Positions 27,676-37,001 of a stretch of DNA of 64,000 nt are shown one piece after another; position 1 is the first letter of the stretch; every line of letters starts with the position of its first letter. Source of the DNA: Erythrobacter sp. (GTDB lineage: Bacteria > Pseudomonadota > Alphaproteobacteria > Sphingomonadales > Sphingomonadaceae); NCBI RefSeq assembly GCF_011765465.1, contig NZ_CP050265.1, positions 1,550,001 to 1,614,000 on the forward strand, given 5' to 3'. The notes beneath the pieces are model-generated. The model saw only the letters and a list, made by a program, of their open reading frames with translations. It ran no database searches and was not told the origin of the DNA. The position numbers were made by a program, and so were the translations under genes.

Positions 27676-29076
27676 TCAGCCGCGCGGCAGGGAGAGTTCG
27701 ACCAGCAGCCCGCCAAGATCCTCGCTTTCGCGCAGCGCCACCGAGCCTTCGTAGATCTCGACCACGTCGCGCACGATCGCAAGGCCGAGCCCGGTTCCCG
27801 GCTTGTCGGTGTCGAGCCGCGCGCCGCGGTCGAAGATGCGGGTCCGCTCGGCCTCGGGAATGCCTGCCCCGTCGTCCTCGATCCAGACGAGGCATTGGTC
27901 CGAGCCGGGATCCTGGTCGATCGTCACGAATACGCTGCCGCCGCCGTATTTCGCGGCATTCTCGATCAGGTTGCCGAGAATCTCGTCCAAATCCTGCCGC
28001 TCGACTGCGACCTCGGCGGTGCTGCTTCCGGCAATATCGAGCCGCGCGTCGGGATGGAGCCGCTCGACCGCGCGGCGCACGGCCTCGGCGCTGGCGCGGA
28101 CATTGGTGCGGGCGTGGCCGACCGCCCGCCGCCCGACCGCCCGGGCGCGGGCGAGATGGTGGTCGACGTGGCGCTGCATGGTGCGCGTCTCGCGCATCAC
28201 CGCTTCGCCGAGATCGGGCGCGCGCGCGGTCGCGGCGTTGGTCAGCACGGTGAGCGGGGTCTTGAGCGCGTGGGCGAGATTGCCCGCATGACGACGGGCT
28301 TCCTCGGCCTGCGTCTCCGAATGAGCGAGCAGCGCGTTCAATTCCTCGACCAGCGGCTGGACCTCCTCGGGAAGCGGCTCGGTGATCCGGTTCTCGCCCG
28401 TGGTGCGCAGTTTCTGGATCGCCGCGCGCACCCGGCGGAGCGGCGAGAGCCCGTATCGGATCTGCACAAGCGCCATCGCGATGAGCCCGAGGCCAAGCAC
28501 GGCGAAGCTCCAGATCAGGATCAGGCGGATCCGCTGCACCTGCGCGTCGAGTTCCTCGGTCGCGCTGGCGACGGCGAAAGTCCAGCGTGTGTCGCTGCCG
28601 GGCAGGATCACCGTGCGCTCGGCGATGCGCAACGGTTCGCCTTCGAACTGCGAGGAATTGTAGAAGAACGGCTCGCTGTCGAAGCCGCCGCTTTCCCCGT
28701 CCGCAGTGTCGCGCTCGACCACGCCGCGCAACTCGAGCGTGCGGTCCCATAGGCTCCGCGAGGGCCAGGGATCCTGCCCCTCCCCGTCGATCTGCCAGTA
28801 GAGCCCGCTGCCCGGTTCGAGGAAGCGCTGGTCGCCCAGCACGCGGTAGAAGCTGACCTCGCCGCCGGGCTGGACCTCGGCCGAGGCGATCATGGCGGTG
28901 AGGATATATTCGAGCTGTTCGTCGAAATTCTCCTCGACCTGGCCCGTCAGCGTGCGTTCGAGCGCAATCCCGCCGCCCAGCAGGAGGACGAGAATCCAGG
29001 CGGTCGCGATAAGCCCCATGCGCCGGGCAAGACTGCCGCGCGGACGCATGGCGAGCGGACGCCCCGGCGCGGGCAT
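27676..29076 (-). CDS. Sensor histidine kinase, PhoQ-like
   Basis: A two-component membrane kinase. From the start at 29076 it has about 466 residues: membrane helix 1 (MGLIATAWILVLLLGGGIAL), a periplasmic sensor domain of about 150 residues, membrane helix 2 (LILIWSFAVLGLGLIAMAL), a HAMP-like region, the phospho-acceptor His in NLAHALKTPLTVL and the HATPase domain with LGNLIENAAKYG, DDGAGIP and GTGLGLAI. The frame is open back to 29190, overlapping the response regulator; starts at 29190, 29076 and 29049 are all possible. It lies directly downstream of the response regulator. Confidence 0.92.
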   Translation of the reverse strand: MPAPGRPLAMRPRGSLARRMGLIATAWILVLLLGGGIALERTLTGQVEENFDEQLEYILTAMIASAEVQPGGEVSFYRVLGDQRFLEPGSGLYWQIDGEGQDPWPSRSLWDRTLELRGVVERDTADGESGGFDSEPFFYNSSQFEGEPLRIAERTVILPGSDTRWTFAVASATEELDAQVQRIRLILIWSFAVLGLGLIAMALVQIRYGLSPLRRVRAAIQKLRTTGENRITEPLPEEVQPLVEELNALLAHSETQAEEARRHAGNLAHALKTPLTVLTNAATARAPDLGEAVMRETRTMQRHVDHHLARARAVGRRAVGHARTNVRASAEAVRRAVERLHPDARLDIAGSSTAEVAVERQDLDEILGNLIENAAKYGGGSVFVTIDQDPGSDQCLVWIEDDGAGIPEAERTRIFDRGARLDTDKPGTGLGLAIVRDVVEIYEGSVALRESEDLGGLLVELSLPRG

Positions 29077-29140
29077 CTGCGCGGGAATCGCAGCGCCTTC
29101 GGCCCCGCCCTGAGGCGAGGTCGCGGCGCTGTCCGCGGGA

Positions 29141-29818
29141 TCAGGCCCGCGGTGCGTCCGCCGGGTCGTCGAGGCTGTAACCGAGGCCACGGATCGTCGT
29201 GATCACTTCTGCGCCGAGTTTCTTGCGGATGCGGGTGACGAAAACTTCGATCGTGTTCGAATCGCGGTCGAAATCCTGATCGTAGATATGTTCGATGAGC
29301 TCGGTGCGGCTGACCACCTTGCCCTTGTGGTGCATGAGGTAGGACAGCAGCTTGTATTCCTGCGCGGTAAGCTTGACCGGCTCGCCTGCCAGCGTGACCC
29401 GGCCCGAACGCGTGTCGAGCCGCACGTCGCCGGCGGTGAGTTCGGAGGAGGTGTTGCCGCTGGCCCGACGGATAAGCGCGCGCAGGCGAGCGATCAGTTC
29501 CTCGGTCTGGAACGGCTTGGCGAGGTAATCGTCCGCGCCCGCGTCGAGTCCGGCGACCTTGTCCGACCAGCTGTCGCGCGCGGTCAGCACCAGCACGGGA
29601 AAGTCACGCCCTTCGCGCCGCCACATCCCGAGCACGGTAAGCCCGTCGATCTCCGGCAGGCCAAGATCGAGGATGACCGCGTCGTAATCCTCGGTGCTGC
29701 CAAGGAAATGCCCGTCCTCGCCATCGGTCGAAAGGTCGACGGCATAGCCGTTCTGCTCCAGCGTCGTCTTGAGCTGCTGGCCGAGAGTGGGTTCATCTTC
29801 GACGATCAGGATGCGCAT
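29141..29818 (-). CDS. Response regulator, OmpR/PhoP family
   Basis: A 225-residue DNA-binding response regulator with a receiver domain (acidic E7/D8, phospho-acceptor Asp51 in ILDLGLPEIDG, Lys in LAKPF) and a C-terminal winged helix (LTAQEYKLLSYLMHHKGKVV, RDSNTIEVFVTRIRKKLG). Partner of the overlapping histidine kinase. The gene for a PepSY-domain exported protein lies immediately upstream, as in many alphaproteobacterial PhoPQ-like loci. Confidence 0.95.
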   Translation of the reverse strand: MRILIVEDEPTLGQQLKTTLEQNGYAVDLSTDGEDGHFLGSTEDYDAVILDLGLPEIDGLTVLGMWRREGRDFPVLVLTARDSWSDKVAGLDAGADDYLAKPFQTEELIARLRALIRRASGNTSSELTAGDVRLDTRSGRVTLAGEPVKLTAQEYKLLSYLMHHKGKVVSRTELIEHIYDQDFDRDSNTIEVFVTRIRKKLGAEVITTIRGLGYSLDDPADAPRA

Positions 29819-29960
29819 GGTCCACCATTTGCCTGTTTGCCTTGCCCGTTCCGCCGGGCAGCCGTTTGTCGGGCTGCCGTTTCGTTGGGCTTTCGGCTCT
29901 GTTTCGTCAACTTACGTGGGGTCGCAAAGCTCCGGTGTCCACCGCCGGGCGCACCGCCGC

Positions 29961-30299
29961 TCAGCGCGAGCGGCTGATAATCCGCCCACTCGCCCCGTCG
30001 ACGTCGACATTGATGACCCGCCCGTCCTTGATGAATTTCAGCCGGTAAGCGCGCGCTGTCGCGTCATAGGCAAAGCCGAGATATTCCGCGCCGCGCATCT
30101 GCGGGAGGACCAGCCGCTCGATCTCGCTGATGGTCTTGATATTGCCCGCCTTCATCTCCTTGCGCGCCTCGCCCTGGTCGGAGCGGGACTGGTCCTGCGC
30201 GAAGGCTTCGCGCGCCCCTGCGGCGCTCGCAGGCGCGACAAGCGCGCCGAGCGCAAGCGCGGCAAGGAAACCGGCGAGAAGGGAGCGAATGCGTTTCAT
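29961..30299 (-). CDS. Exported PepSY-domain-like protein
   Basis: A 112-residue product with a signal peptide (MKRIRSLLAGFLAALALGAL, cleavage near ASAAG). The mature region has a basic, charged helix (SRSDQGEARKEMKAGNIKTI) and a compact domain ending in AYRLKFIKDGRVINVDVDG, matching the PepSY fold pattern. PepSY proteins inhibit peptidases or modulate sensor kinases; here the position before a PhoPQ-like pair suggests an accessory or target of that system. The start at 30299 was chosen for the signal peptide. Confidence 0.8.
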   Translation of the reverse strand: MKRIRSLLAGFLAALALGALVAPASAAGAREAFAQDQSRSDQGEARKEMKAGNIKTISEIERLVLPQMRGAEYLGFAYDATARAYRLKFIKDGRVINVDVDGASGRIISRSR

Positions 30300-30361
30300 G
30301 GCAAGTGTCCGGCTAGCAGCAAGGCTTTGAACGGGCTGTGAATGGCCCGCTTGCGCGCTGG

Positions 30362-31114
30362 TCAATCCTCCGCCTCGTCGTCCACCAGTTCGTATGTGAT
30401 CGCAATGCTCACACCCGTCTCGACCATCCCGGGCTGGACCGGGGTGGCGCTGACGCTGATGCTCTCGGCATCCATCGCGCGCATCGCGCTGGCCGGAGCG
30501 GGGCCGCGGCCCTGGATGGATTCGTTGATCTGCAGCACCCGCACCTCGTCGTAGCCGAGCATCGCGGCATAGGCGCGCGCCCGCTCCCCGGCCCGCTCGA
30601 TCGCCCGTTCGCGCGCCGCGTCCTTGGCCTGCGTATCGTCGTCGAGCCCGAAATTCGGTCCGCTGATGTCGGTCGCACCCGCCGCCACCAGCGCGTCGAG
30701 CGCGTCGCCCGTCCCCTCGATCTCGCGCAGCTTGACGCTCACCCGGTTCGAGACGGTGTAGCCGCGAAAGACCTGCTTGCGATTTTCGCGATCGTAATCG
30801 TAACGCGGCGACAGGTTGATGCCGGTCGTCTGGATGTCCTTTTCCTTCACGCCCAGCGCCTTGATCCGATCGATCACGCGGGTCATCGCGTCCGCGTTCT
30901 GCCGCATCGCCTCGACCGCCGTCGCCGCTTCGGTGGTGACACCCGCGCCGACGGTGACGATGTCGGGTTCGGCGGTGATGCTTTCATAGACGCCGAGCTC
31001 GATCACAGGGCCTTCCGCCTCGATCTCGACATTGGCGGCGGCAGCGGGAGCGGCGGCGGTGGCGGTAGCGGCAAGCAACCCCGCGGCGAGCGCGGACGTG
31101 ATGGCGGTTTTCAT
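30362..31114 (-). CDS. SIMPL-domain (DUF541) periplasmic protein
   Basis: A 250-residue exported protein with a cleavable signal peptide (residues 1-27, Ala-rich) and one SIMPL domain: ESITAEPDIVTVGAGVTTEA near 44-63, GVKEKDIQTTGINLSPRYDYD near 88-108 and the C-terminal SISVSATPVQPG. Family members are oligomeric outer-membrane or periplasmic proteins linked to stress; the precise role is not established. It reads away from uup, with 112 bases between the divergent starts. Confidence 0.9.
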   Translation of the reverse strand: MKTAITSALAAGLLAATATAAAPAAAANVEIEAEGPVIELGVYESITAEPDIVTVGAGVTTEAATAVEAMRQNADAMTRVIDRIKALGVKEKDIQTTGINLSPRYDYDRENRKQVFRGYTVSNRVSVKLREIEGTGDALDALVAAGATDISGPNFGLDDDTQAKDAARERAIERAGERARAYAAMLGYDEVRVLQINESIQGRGPAPASAMRAMDAESISVSATPVQPGMVETGVSIAITYELVDDEAED

Positions 31115-31226
31115 GGCATTCTCCTTCCTTTCGCCCGCTTTCGCTCAGGCCGGCTTTCGTCGCCGTGAATGAAGGGCAGTGAAGCGGCTTGTGAGGGGCG
31201 ATGCAAGCCACTACCTCGGCGCTCCT

Positions 31227-33041
31227 ATGGCGCAGCCCCCGATCCTCAGCCTCGAAGACCTCTCGCTCCAGCAGGGCGGACGCTGGCTGTTCGGACGCGG
31301 GCCGGGCGGGGACGGGCCGGAACCGATCGACCTCCACGTGCTTCCGGGCGACCGGCTCGCGCTGATCGGTCGCAACGGCGCAGGCAAGACGACGCTGCTG
31401 CGGCTCATGACCGGGCGGATCGAAGCGGATCGCGGGGTCCGGCGGGTCAAGCCGGGGACGCGGATCGTGTTCCTCGAACAGGAGCCCGATTTCAGCCGTT
31501 CGGAGACCTTGATGGACTTCGCGCTCGGCGGCGAGGACGCCCCTGCACCGCACGAGATCGAGGCGATCGCGGGCCAATTGGGCATCGACATGAGCCGCGA
31601 GGCGGCGACCGCCAGCGGGGGCGAGAAGCGCCGCGCCGCGATCGCCCGTGCGCTCGCGCAGGATCCCGACCTGCTGCTGCTCGACGAGCCGACCAACCAT
31701 CTCGACCTTTCCGCGATCGACTGGCTCGAGGACTGGCTCAGCCGCTACAAGGGCGCCTTCATCACGATCAGCCACGACCGCACCTTCCTGAAACGCCTGA
31801 CCAAGGCGACTCTGTGGCTCGACCGCGGCACGCTGCGGCGCAAGGAAGTCGGCTTCGGCGGCTACGAGGCGTGGGAAGAGCAGGTCTATGCCGAGGAAGC
31901 GCGGGCCGCCGAAAGGCTCGATGCCAAGCTCAAGATCGAAGCGCACTGGCTCGAACGCGGCGTGACCGCGCGGCGCAAGCGCAACCAGGGGCGATTGGAA
32001 AAGCTCCACCAGATGCGCGCGGCGCGGGCAGCGATGATCTCGACCAGCGGCGCGGCCAAGCTCAAGCTGGCGAGCGACGAGGACTTCAAGTCGAAATCCG
32101 TGATCGTCGCGGAAGGCATAACCAAGAGCTTCGCAGACCGCACGATCATCAAGCCCTTCACCTTGCGCATCCAGCGCGGCGACCGGATCGGGATCGTCGG
32201 CGCGAACGGGGCGGGCAAGACGACGCTCCTGAAGATGCTGACCGGAGAACTGGAACCCGACGGCGGCACGATCACCCACGCCAAGACGCTCTCGGGCGTG
32301 ATGATCGACCAGCAGAGAAAGCTGCTCGAACCCGATGCGACCGTTCGCCAGATCCTCGCCGAGGGCGGCGACTGGATCGATGTGCGGGGCAACCGCAAGC
32401 ACGTGCAGGCCTATCTCAAGGAATTCCTGTTCGACCCCGGCATCGTCGACACCAAGGTCGGCATCCTGTCGGGCGGTGAACGCTCGCGGCTGCTGCTCGC
32501 CCGCGAATTCGCGCGCACGGCGAACCTGCTCGTGCTCGACGAGCCGACCAACGACCTCGACCTCGAAACGCTCGACCTGTTGCAGGAGGTGATCGCCGAT
32601 TTCGACGGGACGGTCCTCATCGTCAGCCACGACCGCGACTTTCTCGACCGCACCGTGACGGTCACGTTGGGCCTCGACGGGTCTGGCAAGGTCGATATTG
32701 TCGCGGGTGGCTACGAGGACTGGGAGGCGAAGCGCCGGAAGCCCGCCTCATCCGGCGCGAAGCCGAAGGCGAGCGCCCCCTCACCCTCACCCGCCCCCAA
32801 GGCGCCCAAATCGGACAAGCTCAGCTACAAGGACCAGCGCGACTACGAGACCCTGCCCAAGCGGATCGAGGAACTCGAAGCGGCGATCGCGAAGGGAGAG
32901 GCGATCCTGGCCGATCCCGACCTCTTCACGAAAGACCCGCAGCGTTTCGCCACGATCTCCAAGGGGCTGGAGAACGCTCGCGCGGAAAAGGACGCCGCCG
33001 AGGAACGCTGGCTCGACCTCGCAGAACGGGTCGAGGGGTGA
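31227..33041 (+). CDS. uup: ABC-F family ATPase, Uup-like
   Basis: A 604-residue soluble protein with two ABC ATPase domains and no membrane part. Walker A NGAGKTTLL appears twice (near residues 50 and 325), with signature motifs SGGEKRRAAIARAL and SGGERSRLLLARE, and Walker B LLLDEPTNHLDL and LVLDEPTNDLDL. The C-terminal part has a Pro/Lys-rich linker and a coiled coil (YETLPKRIEELEAAIAKGEA), typical of Uup, which acts on ribosomes or DNA. The ATG at 31227 fits the family; 31179 is also open. It overlaps the next gene by four bases (GTGA). Confidence 0.92.
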   Translation: MAQPPILSLEDLSLQQGGRWLFGRGPGGDGPEPIDLHVLPGDRLALIGRNGAGKTTLLRLMTGRIEADRGVRRVKPGTRIVFLEQEPDFSRSETLMDFALGGEDAPAPHEIEAIAGQLGIDMSREAATASGGEKRRAAIARALAQDPDLLLLDEPTNHLDLSAIDWLEDWLSRYKGAFITISHDRTFLKRLTKATLWLDRGTLRRKEVGFGGYEAWEEQVYAEEARAAERLDAKLKIEAHWLERGVTARRKRNQGRLEKLHQMRAARAAMISTSGAAKLKLASDEDFKSKSVIVAEGITKSFADRTIIKPFTLRIQRGDRIGIVGANGAGKTTLLKMLTGELEPDGGTITHAKTLSGVMIDQQRKLLEPDATVRQILAEGGDWIDVRGNRKHVQAYLKEFLFDPGIVDTKVGILSGGERSRLLLAREFARTANLLVLDEPTNDLDLETLDLLQEVIADFDGTVLIVSHDRDFLDRTVTVTLGLDGSGKVDIVAGGYEDWEAKRRKPASSGAKPKASAPSPSPAPKAPKSDKLSYKDQRDYETLPKRIEELEAAIAKGEAILADPDLFTKDPQRFATISKGLENARAEKDAAEERWLDLAERVEG

Positions 33042-33619
33042 GCGAGCGCGCGAGCGCCCTCCACCGCGAAATCGCCGCCTGCACCCTGTGCGCCGATCAC
33101 CTGCCGCTCGGCCCGCGCCCGGTGGTCCAGTTCTCGCCCGCCTCGCGCGTGCTCATCATCGGGCAGGCTCCCGGCACGAAGGTCCACGCAAGCGGCGTGC
33201 CGTGGGACGACGACAGCGGCGACCGGCTGCGCGGCTGGCTCGGCATGGAGCGCGGGGACTTCTACGATCCGGCGAAGGTCGCGCTGATGCCGATGGGGTT
33301 CTGCTATCCCGGCAAGCGCAAGGGCGGAGATGCCCCGCCGCGCAAGGAGTGCGCGCCGCAGTGGCACGAACGCATCCTTGCCCTTTTGCCGGAGGACCGC
33401 CTGACCTTGCTGGTCGGGACCTATGCGCAGGCGGCCTACCTGCCGGATACGCGCCGCCTCACCATGACCGAACGGGTCCGGCGGGCGCGCGAGTTCGGTT
33501 CGTTCTTTCCCCTCCCCCACCCCGCATGGCGCGCCCGGCTCTGGATGGCGAAGCACGAATGGTTCGAGGCCGAGACCCTGCCCCTGTTGCGCCGGGCCGT
33601 CGCCGAAGCGCTCGGCTGA
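33038..33619 (+). CDS. Uracil-DNA glycosylase superfamily protein, probable Fe-S type
   Basis: A 193-residue member of the UDG fold. Motif 1 GQAPGTKVH spans 42-50 and the C-terminal motif PHPAWRAR is present in place of the classical HPSP. Four cysteines (C15, C18, C89, C105) follow the C-x2-C...C-x15-C spacing of family 4 enzymes that hold a [4Fe-4S] cluster. It would excise uracil or a related base from DNA. Translation starts at a GTG overlapping the uup stop, so expression is coupled to uup. The exact UDG family is uncertain. Confidence 0.8.
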   Translation: MSERASALHREIAACTLCADHLPLGPRPVVQFSPASRVLIIGQAPGTKVHASGVPWDDDSGDRLRGWLGMERGDFYDPAKVALMPMGFCYPGKRKGGDAPPRKECAPQWHERILALLPEDRLTLLVGTYAQAAYLPDTRRLTMTERVRRAREFGSFFPLPHPAWRARLWMAKHEWFEAETLPLLRRAVAEALG

Positions 33620-33623
33620 GCGG

Positions 33624-34097
33624 TCAGCGGATGCGGTAGAAGTCCGCCACCCGTTCGAGCGCGATCCGCAGCACCAGCTTGCCGCTGCGCGCGGGCCAGC
33701 CCAATGCCTTTTCGGCATCCGGCAGGCCCTCGTTGGCGCACACGACCCGCCACAGGATGTCCTCCAGCCCCTTGCCCGCATGGGCGATGGCCCCATCGAA
33801 GCGCTCCTTCGCGGCGATCTGGCGTTCGGTCGCGGTCAGGCCGCGCTCACCGGTCGTCTTCACCCGCACCGGGTCCCAGCGCATCGTCACGCTGGGTGCG
33901 AGCTGCGCGCGTTCGTAATCGTTTCTCAATGCCTCGCCCGCATCGAACAGGCGGTCCTCGAGATGGCCTCGGGCATGAAGCCAGGCGAGCGGCGATTCGC
34001 CAAGGTTGACCGTCACGGTTCGCCGCTTGCCCCGTGCGTCGCCCGCGCGGCGCGGGCCTTCGGATGTCAGTTCGCGTTCGACCAGCTGGCGTTTCAT
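33624..34097 (-). CDS. DUF6456 domain-containing protein
   Basis: A 157-residue, basic protein. The C-terminal 120 residues match the alphaproteobacterial DUF6456 pattern (NLGESPLAWLHARG, AGEALRNDYERAQLAPSVTM, GLEDILWRVVCANEGLPDAE, and a final W-x2-R-SGKLVLRIALERVADFY). Its function is unknown; in some relatives this domain is joined to a helix-turn-helix, which suggests a DNA-linked role. It is convergent with the UDG gene with four bases between stops. Confidence 0.82.
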   Translation of the reverse strand: MKRQLVERELTSEGPRRAGDARGKRRTVTVNLGESPLAWLHARGHLEDRLFDAGEALRNDYERAQLAPSVTMRWDPVRVKTTGERGLTATERQIAAKERFDGAIAHAGKGLEDILWRVVCANEGLPDAEKALGWPARSGKLVLRIALERVADFYRIR

Positions 34098-34204
34098 GCC
34101 TTCGTTCTCCCTTGCCCGGTGTGGAGAGAGGGCTTGCCAAAGCGGGAAGGCTGTAGGAAAGTGAAAAACCGATCTGGTGAATTTCCGCTCGTCGAGGCTT
34201 ACGC

Positions 34205-34783
34205 ATGATCAACCGCATCCGCGACATCCGCAAGGCCAAGGGGCTCACCCTCGCCCAGCTTGCCGAAGCCTGCGACCCGCCGACCACCGCGCAGACGATC
34301 GGGCGGCTCGAAACGGGGATGCGCAACCTGTCGCTGAAGTGGATGGACCGCATCGGCAAGGCGCTGGGCGTCGATCCTGAAAGCCTCGTCCGGTCGGAAG
34401 AGAGCCCCACCGCGCGTGTGGTCGCGGAGCTGGGCTCGGAAGGGGCCGAGGCGCTTAACGCCGAGCGCGAGGCGCTGCTCCCGACCGATCTCGCCGCCGC
34501 CAGCGGCGAGGCGATGGCGGTGCTCGAAGTCATCGCAAGCACGGGCGAATACCGGCCCGGCGACCGGCTCTGGCTGCGGCGGATCGCGCCCGAGGATGCC
34601 GGGCAGGCGATCAACCGCGACTGCCTCGTGCCGCGCCCCGGCGGGCGCTTCGCCTTCGGGCGGCTGATCGACCGGCAGGGAAGCAAGGTCGGACTGCTCC
34701 CACCCGGCGCGGGGCAAAAACAGCTGGTGGTCGACAACCCGCCATGGATCGGGCTTGCCGTGATGCTGGTGCGCGAATTGTGA
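34205..34783 (+). CDS. XRE-family helix-turn-helix regulator with S24/LexA-like C-terminal domain
   Basis: A 192-residue product. Residues 1-65 form an XRE-type helix-turn-helix (LTLAQLAEACDPPTTAQTIG, LSLKWMDRIGKALGVDP). The C-terminal part (GEYRPGDRLWLRRIAPEDAG...) has the beta-rich layout of the S24 peptidase-like domain of phage-repressor regulators, but the catalytic Ser-Lys pair is not apparent, so self-cleavage is doubtful. It follows DUF6456 divergently, separated by 107 bases. Confidence 0.8.
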   Translation: MINRIRDIRKAKGLTLAQLAEACDPPTTAQTIGRLETGMRNLSLKWMDRIGKALGVDPESLVRSEESPTARVVAELGSEGAEALNAEREALLPTDLAAASGEAMAVLEVIASTGEYRPGDRLWLRRIAPEDAGQAINRDCLVPRPGGRFAFGRLIDRQGSKVGLLPPGAGQKQLVVDNPPWIGLAVMLVREL

Positions 34784-34814
34784 GAGGCACCCTGCCCCCA
34801 CGCGGAGCGGCGCG

Positions 34815-36002
34815 ATGAGGCACGTCGTCTCGATCAGCACGCTCTGGCCCAACCCGGTGAGCCCACGCTTCGGAACCTTCGTCGCGCGCTCGCTCGAGGC
34901 TCTGGCCCGGCGCGGCGACTGGCGGGTCACGGTTATCAATCCGATCGGCCTGCCTCCGATCGCGCTTGGGCGATACCGAGACCTGTCGAACATCGAGGAA
35001 CGCAGCGAGGAAGGGGGCATCATGGTCCACCGCCCGCGCTTCACCCTCATCCCCAAGATCGGTGCGCGCCGGAACGCGGCGGCGATCGCACGCGCGGCGC
35101 TGCCGGTGCTCGAGGAAATCAGGGCCGCGCAAGAGGTCGACCTGCTCGACGCGCAGTTCTTCTTTCCCGACGGTCCGGCCGCCGCCCGCCTCGCCCGGGC
35201 GACGGGCCTGCCGCTTTCGATCAAGGCCCGCGGGAGCGACATCACCTATTGGGGCGGGATCGACCACGCCCGCGCCGAGATGCTGCGCGCCGCACAGCGG
35301 GCGGATGGTCTGCTCGCCGTCAGCGAGGCGCTGAAGCGCGATATGGTGGCGCTCGGCATGGAAGAGGACAAGATCACGGTCCATTATACCGGGCTCGACC
35401 GCGACCGCTTCCGCCCGCTCGCGCATACGCAGCTGCGCGCGCAGCTCGGGGCGGAGCTCGGCTTCACCATGCCCGACAACGCCCCGCTGCTCGCCTGCGT
35501 CGGCGCGCTGATCGAGCGCAAGGGCCAGCACATCCTGCTCGACGCGCTGACCGAGGTGCCGGGCGCGCATCTCGTGCTGGTCGGGCGCGGGGAACAGGAA
35601 GGGCAACTGAAAGGGCAGGCGCGCGCGCTGGGGCTGGCGGACCGGGTGCATTTCGTCGGCCTGCTCGACCACGACGTGCTGCCGCTGATGCTGTCGGCCG
35701 CCGATGTCATGGTCCTGCCGAGCGCGAACGAGGGGCTCGCCAATGCCTGGGTCGAAGCGCTCGCCTGCGGGACGCCGGTGGTGACCTGCGATGTCGGCGG
35801 CGCGCGCGAGGTGATAACGAGCGATCTGGCTGGCCGGCTGGTCGCGCGCGAGCCCAGGGCGGTGGCCGCCGGGATCAACGCCGTGCTCAACGATCCCCCG
35901 CCGCGCCAGGCGGTCGCGGACCTCGTCGCGGGCTTCAGCTGGGAGGAGAACGCCGCCCGGCTGGCCGCATATTACGAGGAGCTGCTGGCCCCGAAGGACT
36001 GA
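34815..36002 (+). CDS. GT4-family glycosyltransferase
   Basis: A 395-residue GT-B fold glycosyltransferase. The N-terminal acceptor domain includes FGTFVARSLEALARRGDW, and the C-terminal nucleotide-sugar domain has CVGALIERKGQHILLDAL near 236 and the GT4 E-x7-E motif in PSANEGLANAWVEALACGTP near 300-320. It probably transfers a sugar to a lipid or polysaccharide; donor and acceptor are unknown. No other polysaccharide genes adjoin it. It starts 31 bases after the XRE gene and ends four bases before secF on the other strand. Confidence 0.88.
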   Translation: MRHVVSISTLWPNPVSPRFGTFVARSLEALARRGDWRVTVINPIGLPPIALGRYRDLSNIEERSEEGGIMVHRPRFTLIPKIGARRNAAAIARAALPVLEEIRAAQEVDLLDAQFFFPDGPAAARLARATGLPLSIKARGSDITYWGGIDHARAEMLRAAQRADGLLAVSEALKRDMVALGMEEDKITVHYTGLDRDRFRPLAHTQLRAQLGAELGFTMPDNAPLLACVGALIERKGQHILLDALTEVPGAHLVLVGRGEQEGQLKGQARALGLADRVHFVGLLDHDVLPLMLSAADVMVLPSANEGLANAWVEALACGTPVVTCDVGGAREVITSDLAGRLVAREPRAVAAGINAVLNDPPPRQAVADLVAGFSWEENAARLAAYYEELLAPKD

Positions 36003-36006
36003 CCGC

Positions 36007-36984
36007 TCAGGCTTCGCCGCGGGCGATTCGTTCCTGCCGGTCGGCCTCGGTTTCCTGCGGCACAAAGCTGTTCGAGGTCACGCCCAGCCAGATCAGGATC
36101 GGCGAGGCGAGATAGACGCTCGAATAGGTCCCGACGAACAGGCCGAAGGTGATCGCGGCGACGAGGCCGAACAGGCTCGCCGGGCCGAACAGGAGCAGCG
36201 GGAGCAGCGCGACGAGCAGGGTGAGCGAGGTCATCACCGTGCGCGCCAGCGTCTCGTTGATCGACAGGTCGAGCAGTTCGGGCAGCTGCATCTTGCGATA
36301 CTTCTTGAGGTTCTCGCGGATGCGGTCGAACACGACGATCGTGTCGTTCAGCGAATAGCCAATGATCGCAAGGATCGCGGCGATGATCTGAAGGCTGAAT
36401 TCGAGCTGGAACAGCGCGAACAGGCCCAGCGTCAGCGACACGTCGTGAAACAGCGCGAACAGCGCGCCCGCGCCGAACTGCCATTCGAACCGGATCCAGA
36501 TGTAGAGCGCGACCGCCACCATTGCGGCGAGCAGCGCGATGATCGCGTCCTGCCGGAATTCGCCCGCGACCTTGCCCGAAACGGTGTCGTTCCCGTCGGT
36601 TCGCGCATCGGGATATTCCTCGCCGATCGCGGCGATCACGCTGTTGCCGATCTCTGTCGCAGCGCCCGGGGTCGCCTCGACCTCTTCGGGCAGGGGCACG
36701 CGGATCGAGACCTGGTTGGGCTGGCCGAATTCCTGCACCACCGGCTCGCCGTAGCCGAGCCCGCCGACCAGTTCGCGCAGTTCGGGGATCGGCGCCGTCG
36801 CCTGTTCCTCGAAGGTCAGGCGCACTTCCTGCCCGCCTGCGAAATCGACGCCAAAGTTGAGACCGTTGACGAACACCAGCGCCCAGCTCGCCGCGATCAG
36901 CAGCAGGCTGGTCACGAAGAACGGCACGCGCCACTTGAGGAACCTGATGTTCGTGTCGGCTGGGACGAGTTTGAGGAGTTTCAT
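36007..36984 (-). CDS. secF: Protein translocase subunit SecF
   Basis: A 325-residue inner-membrane RND-type subunit that, with SecD and YajC, uses the proton gradient to pull exported proteins out of SecYEG. Six membrane helices are visible, with the SecF signatures FGVDFAGGQEVRL near residue 33, IGYSLNDTIVVFDRIRENLK in the middle and SINETLARTVMTS after it. The ATG at 36982-36984 gives the family start. It follows secD by 17 bases in a yajC-secD-secF operon. Confidence 0.97.
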   Translation of the reverse strand: MKLLKLVPADTNIRFLKWRVPFFVTSLLLIAASWALVFVNGLNFGVDFAGGQEVRLTFEEQATAPIPELRELVGGLGYGEPVVQEFGQPNQVSIRVPLPEEVEATPGAATEIGNSVIAAIGEEYPDARTDGNDTVSGKVAGEFRQDAIIALLAAMVAVALYIWIRFEWQFGAGALFALFHDVSLTLGLFALFQLEFSLQIIAAILAIIGYSLNDTIVVFDRIRENLKKYRKMQLPELLDLSINETLARTVMTSLTLLVALLPLLLFGPASLFGLVAAITFGLFVGTYSSVYLASPILIWLGVTSNSFVPQETEADRQERIARGEA

Positions 36985-37001
36985 GGTGTCGCGTCCCTTC
37001 C

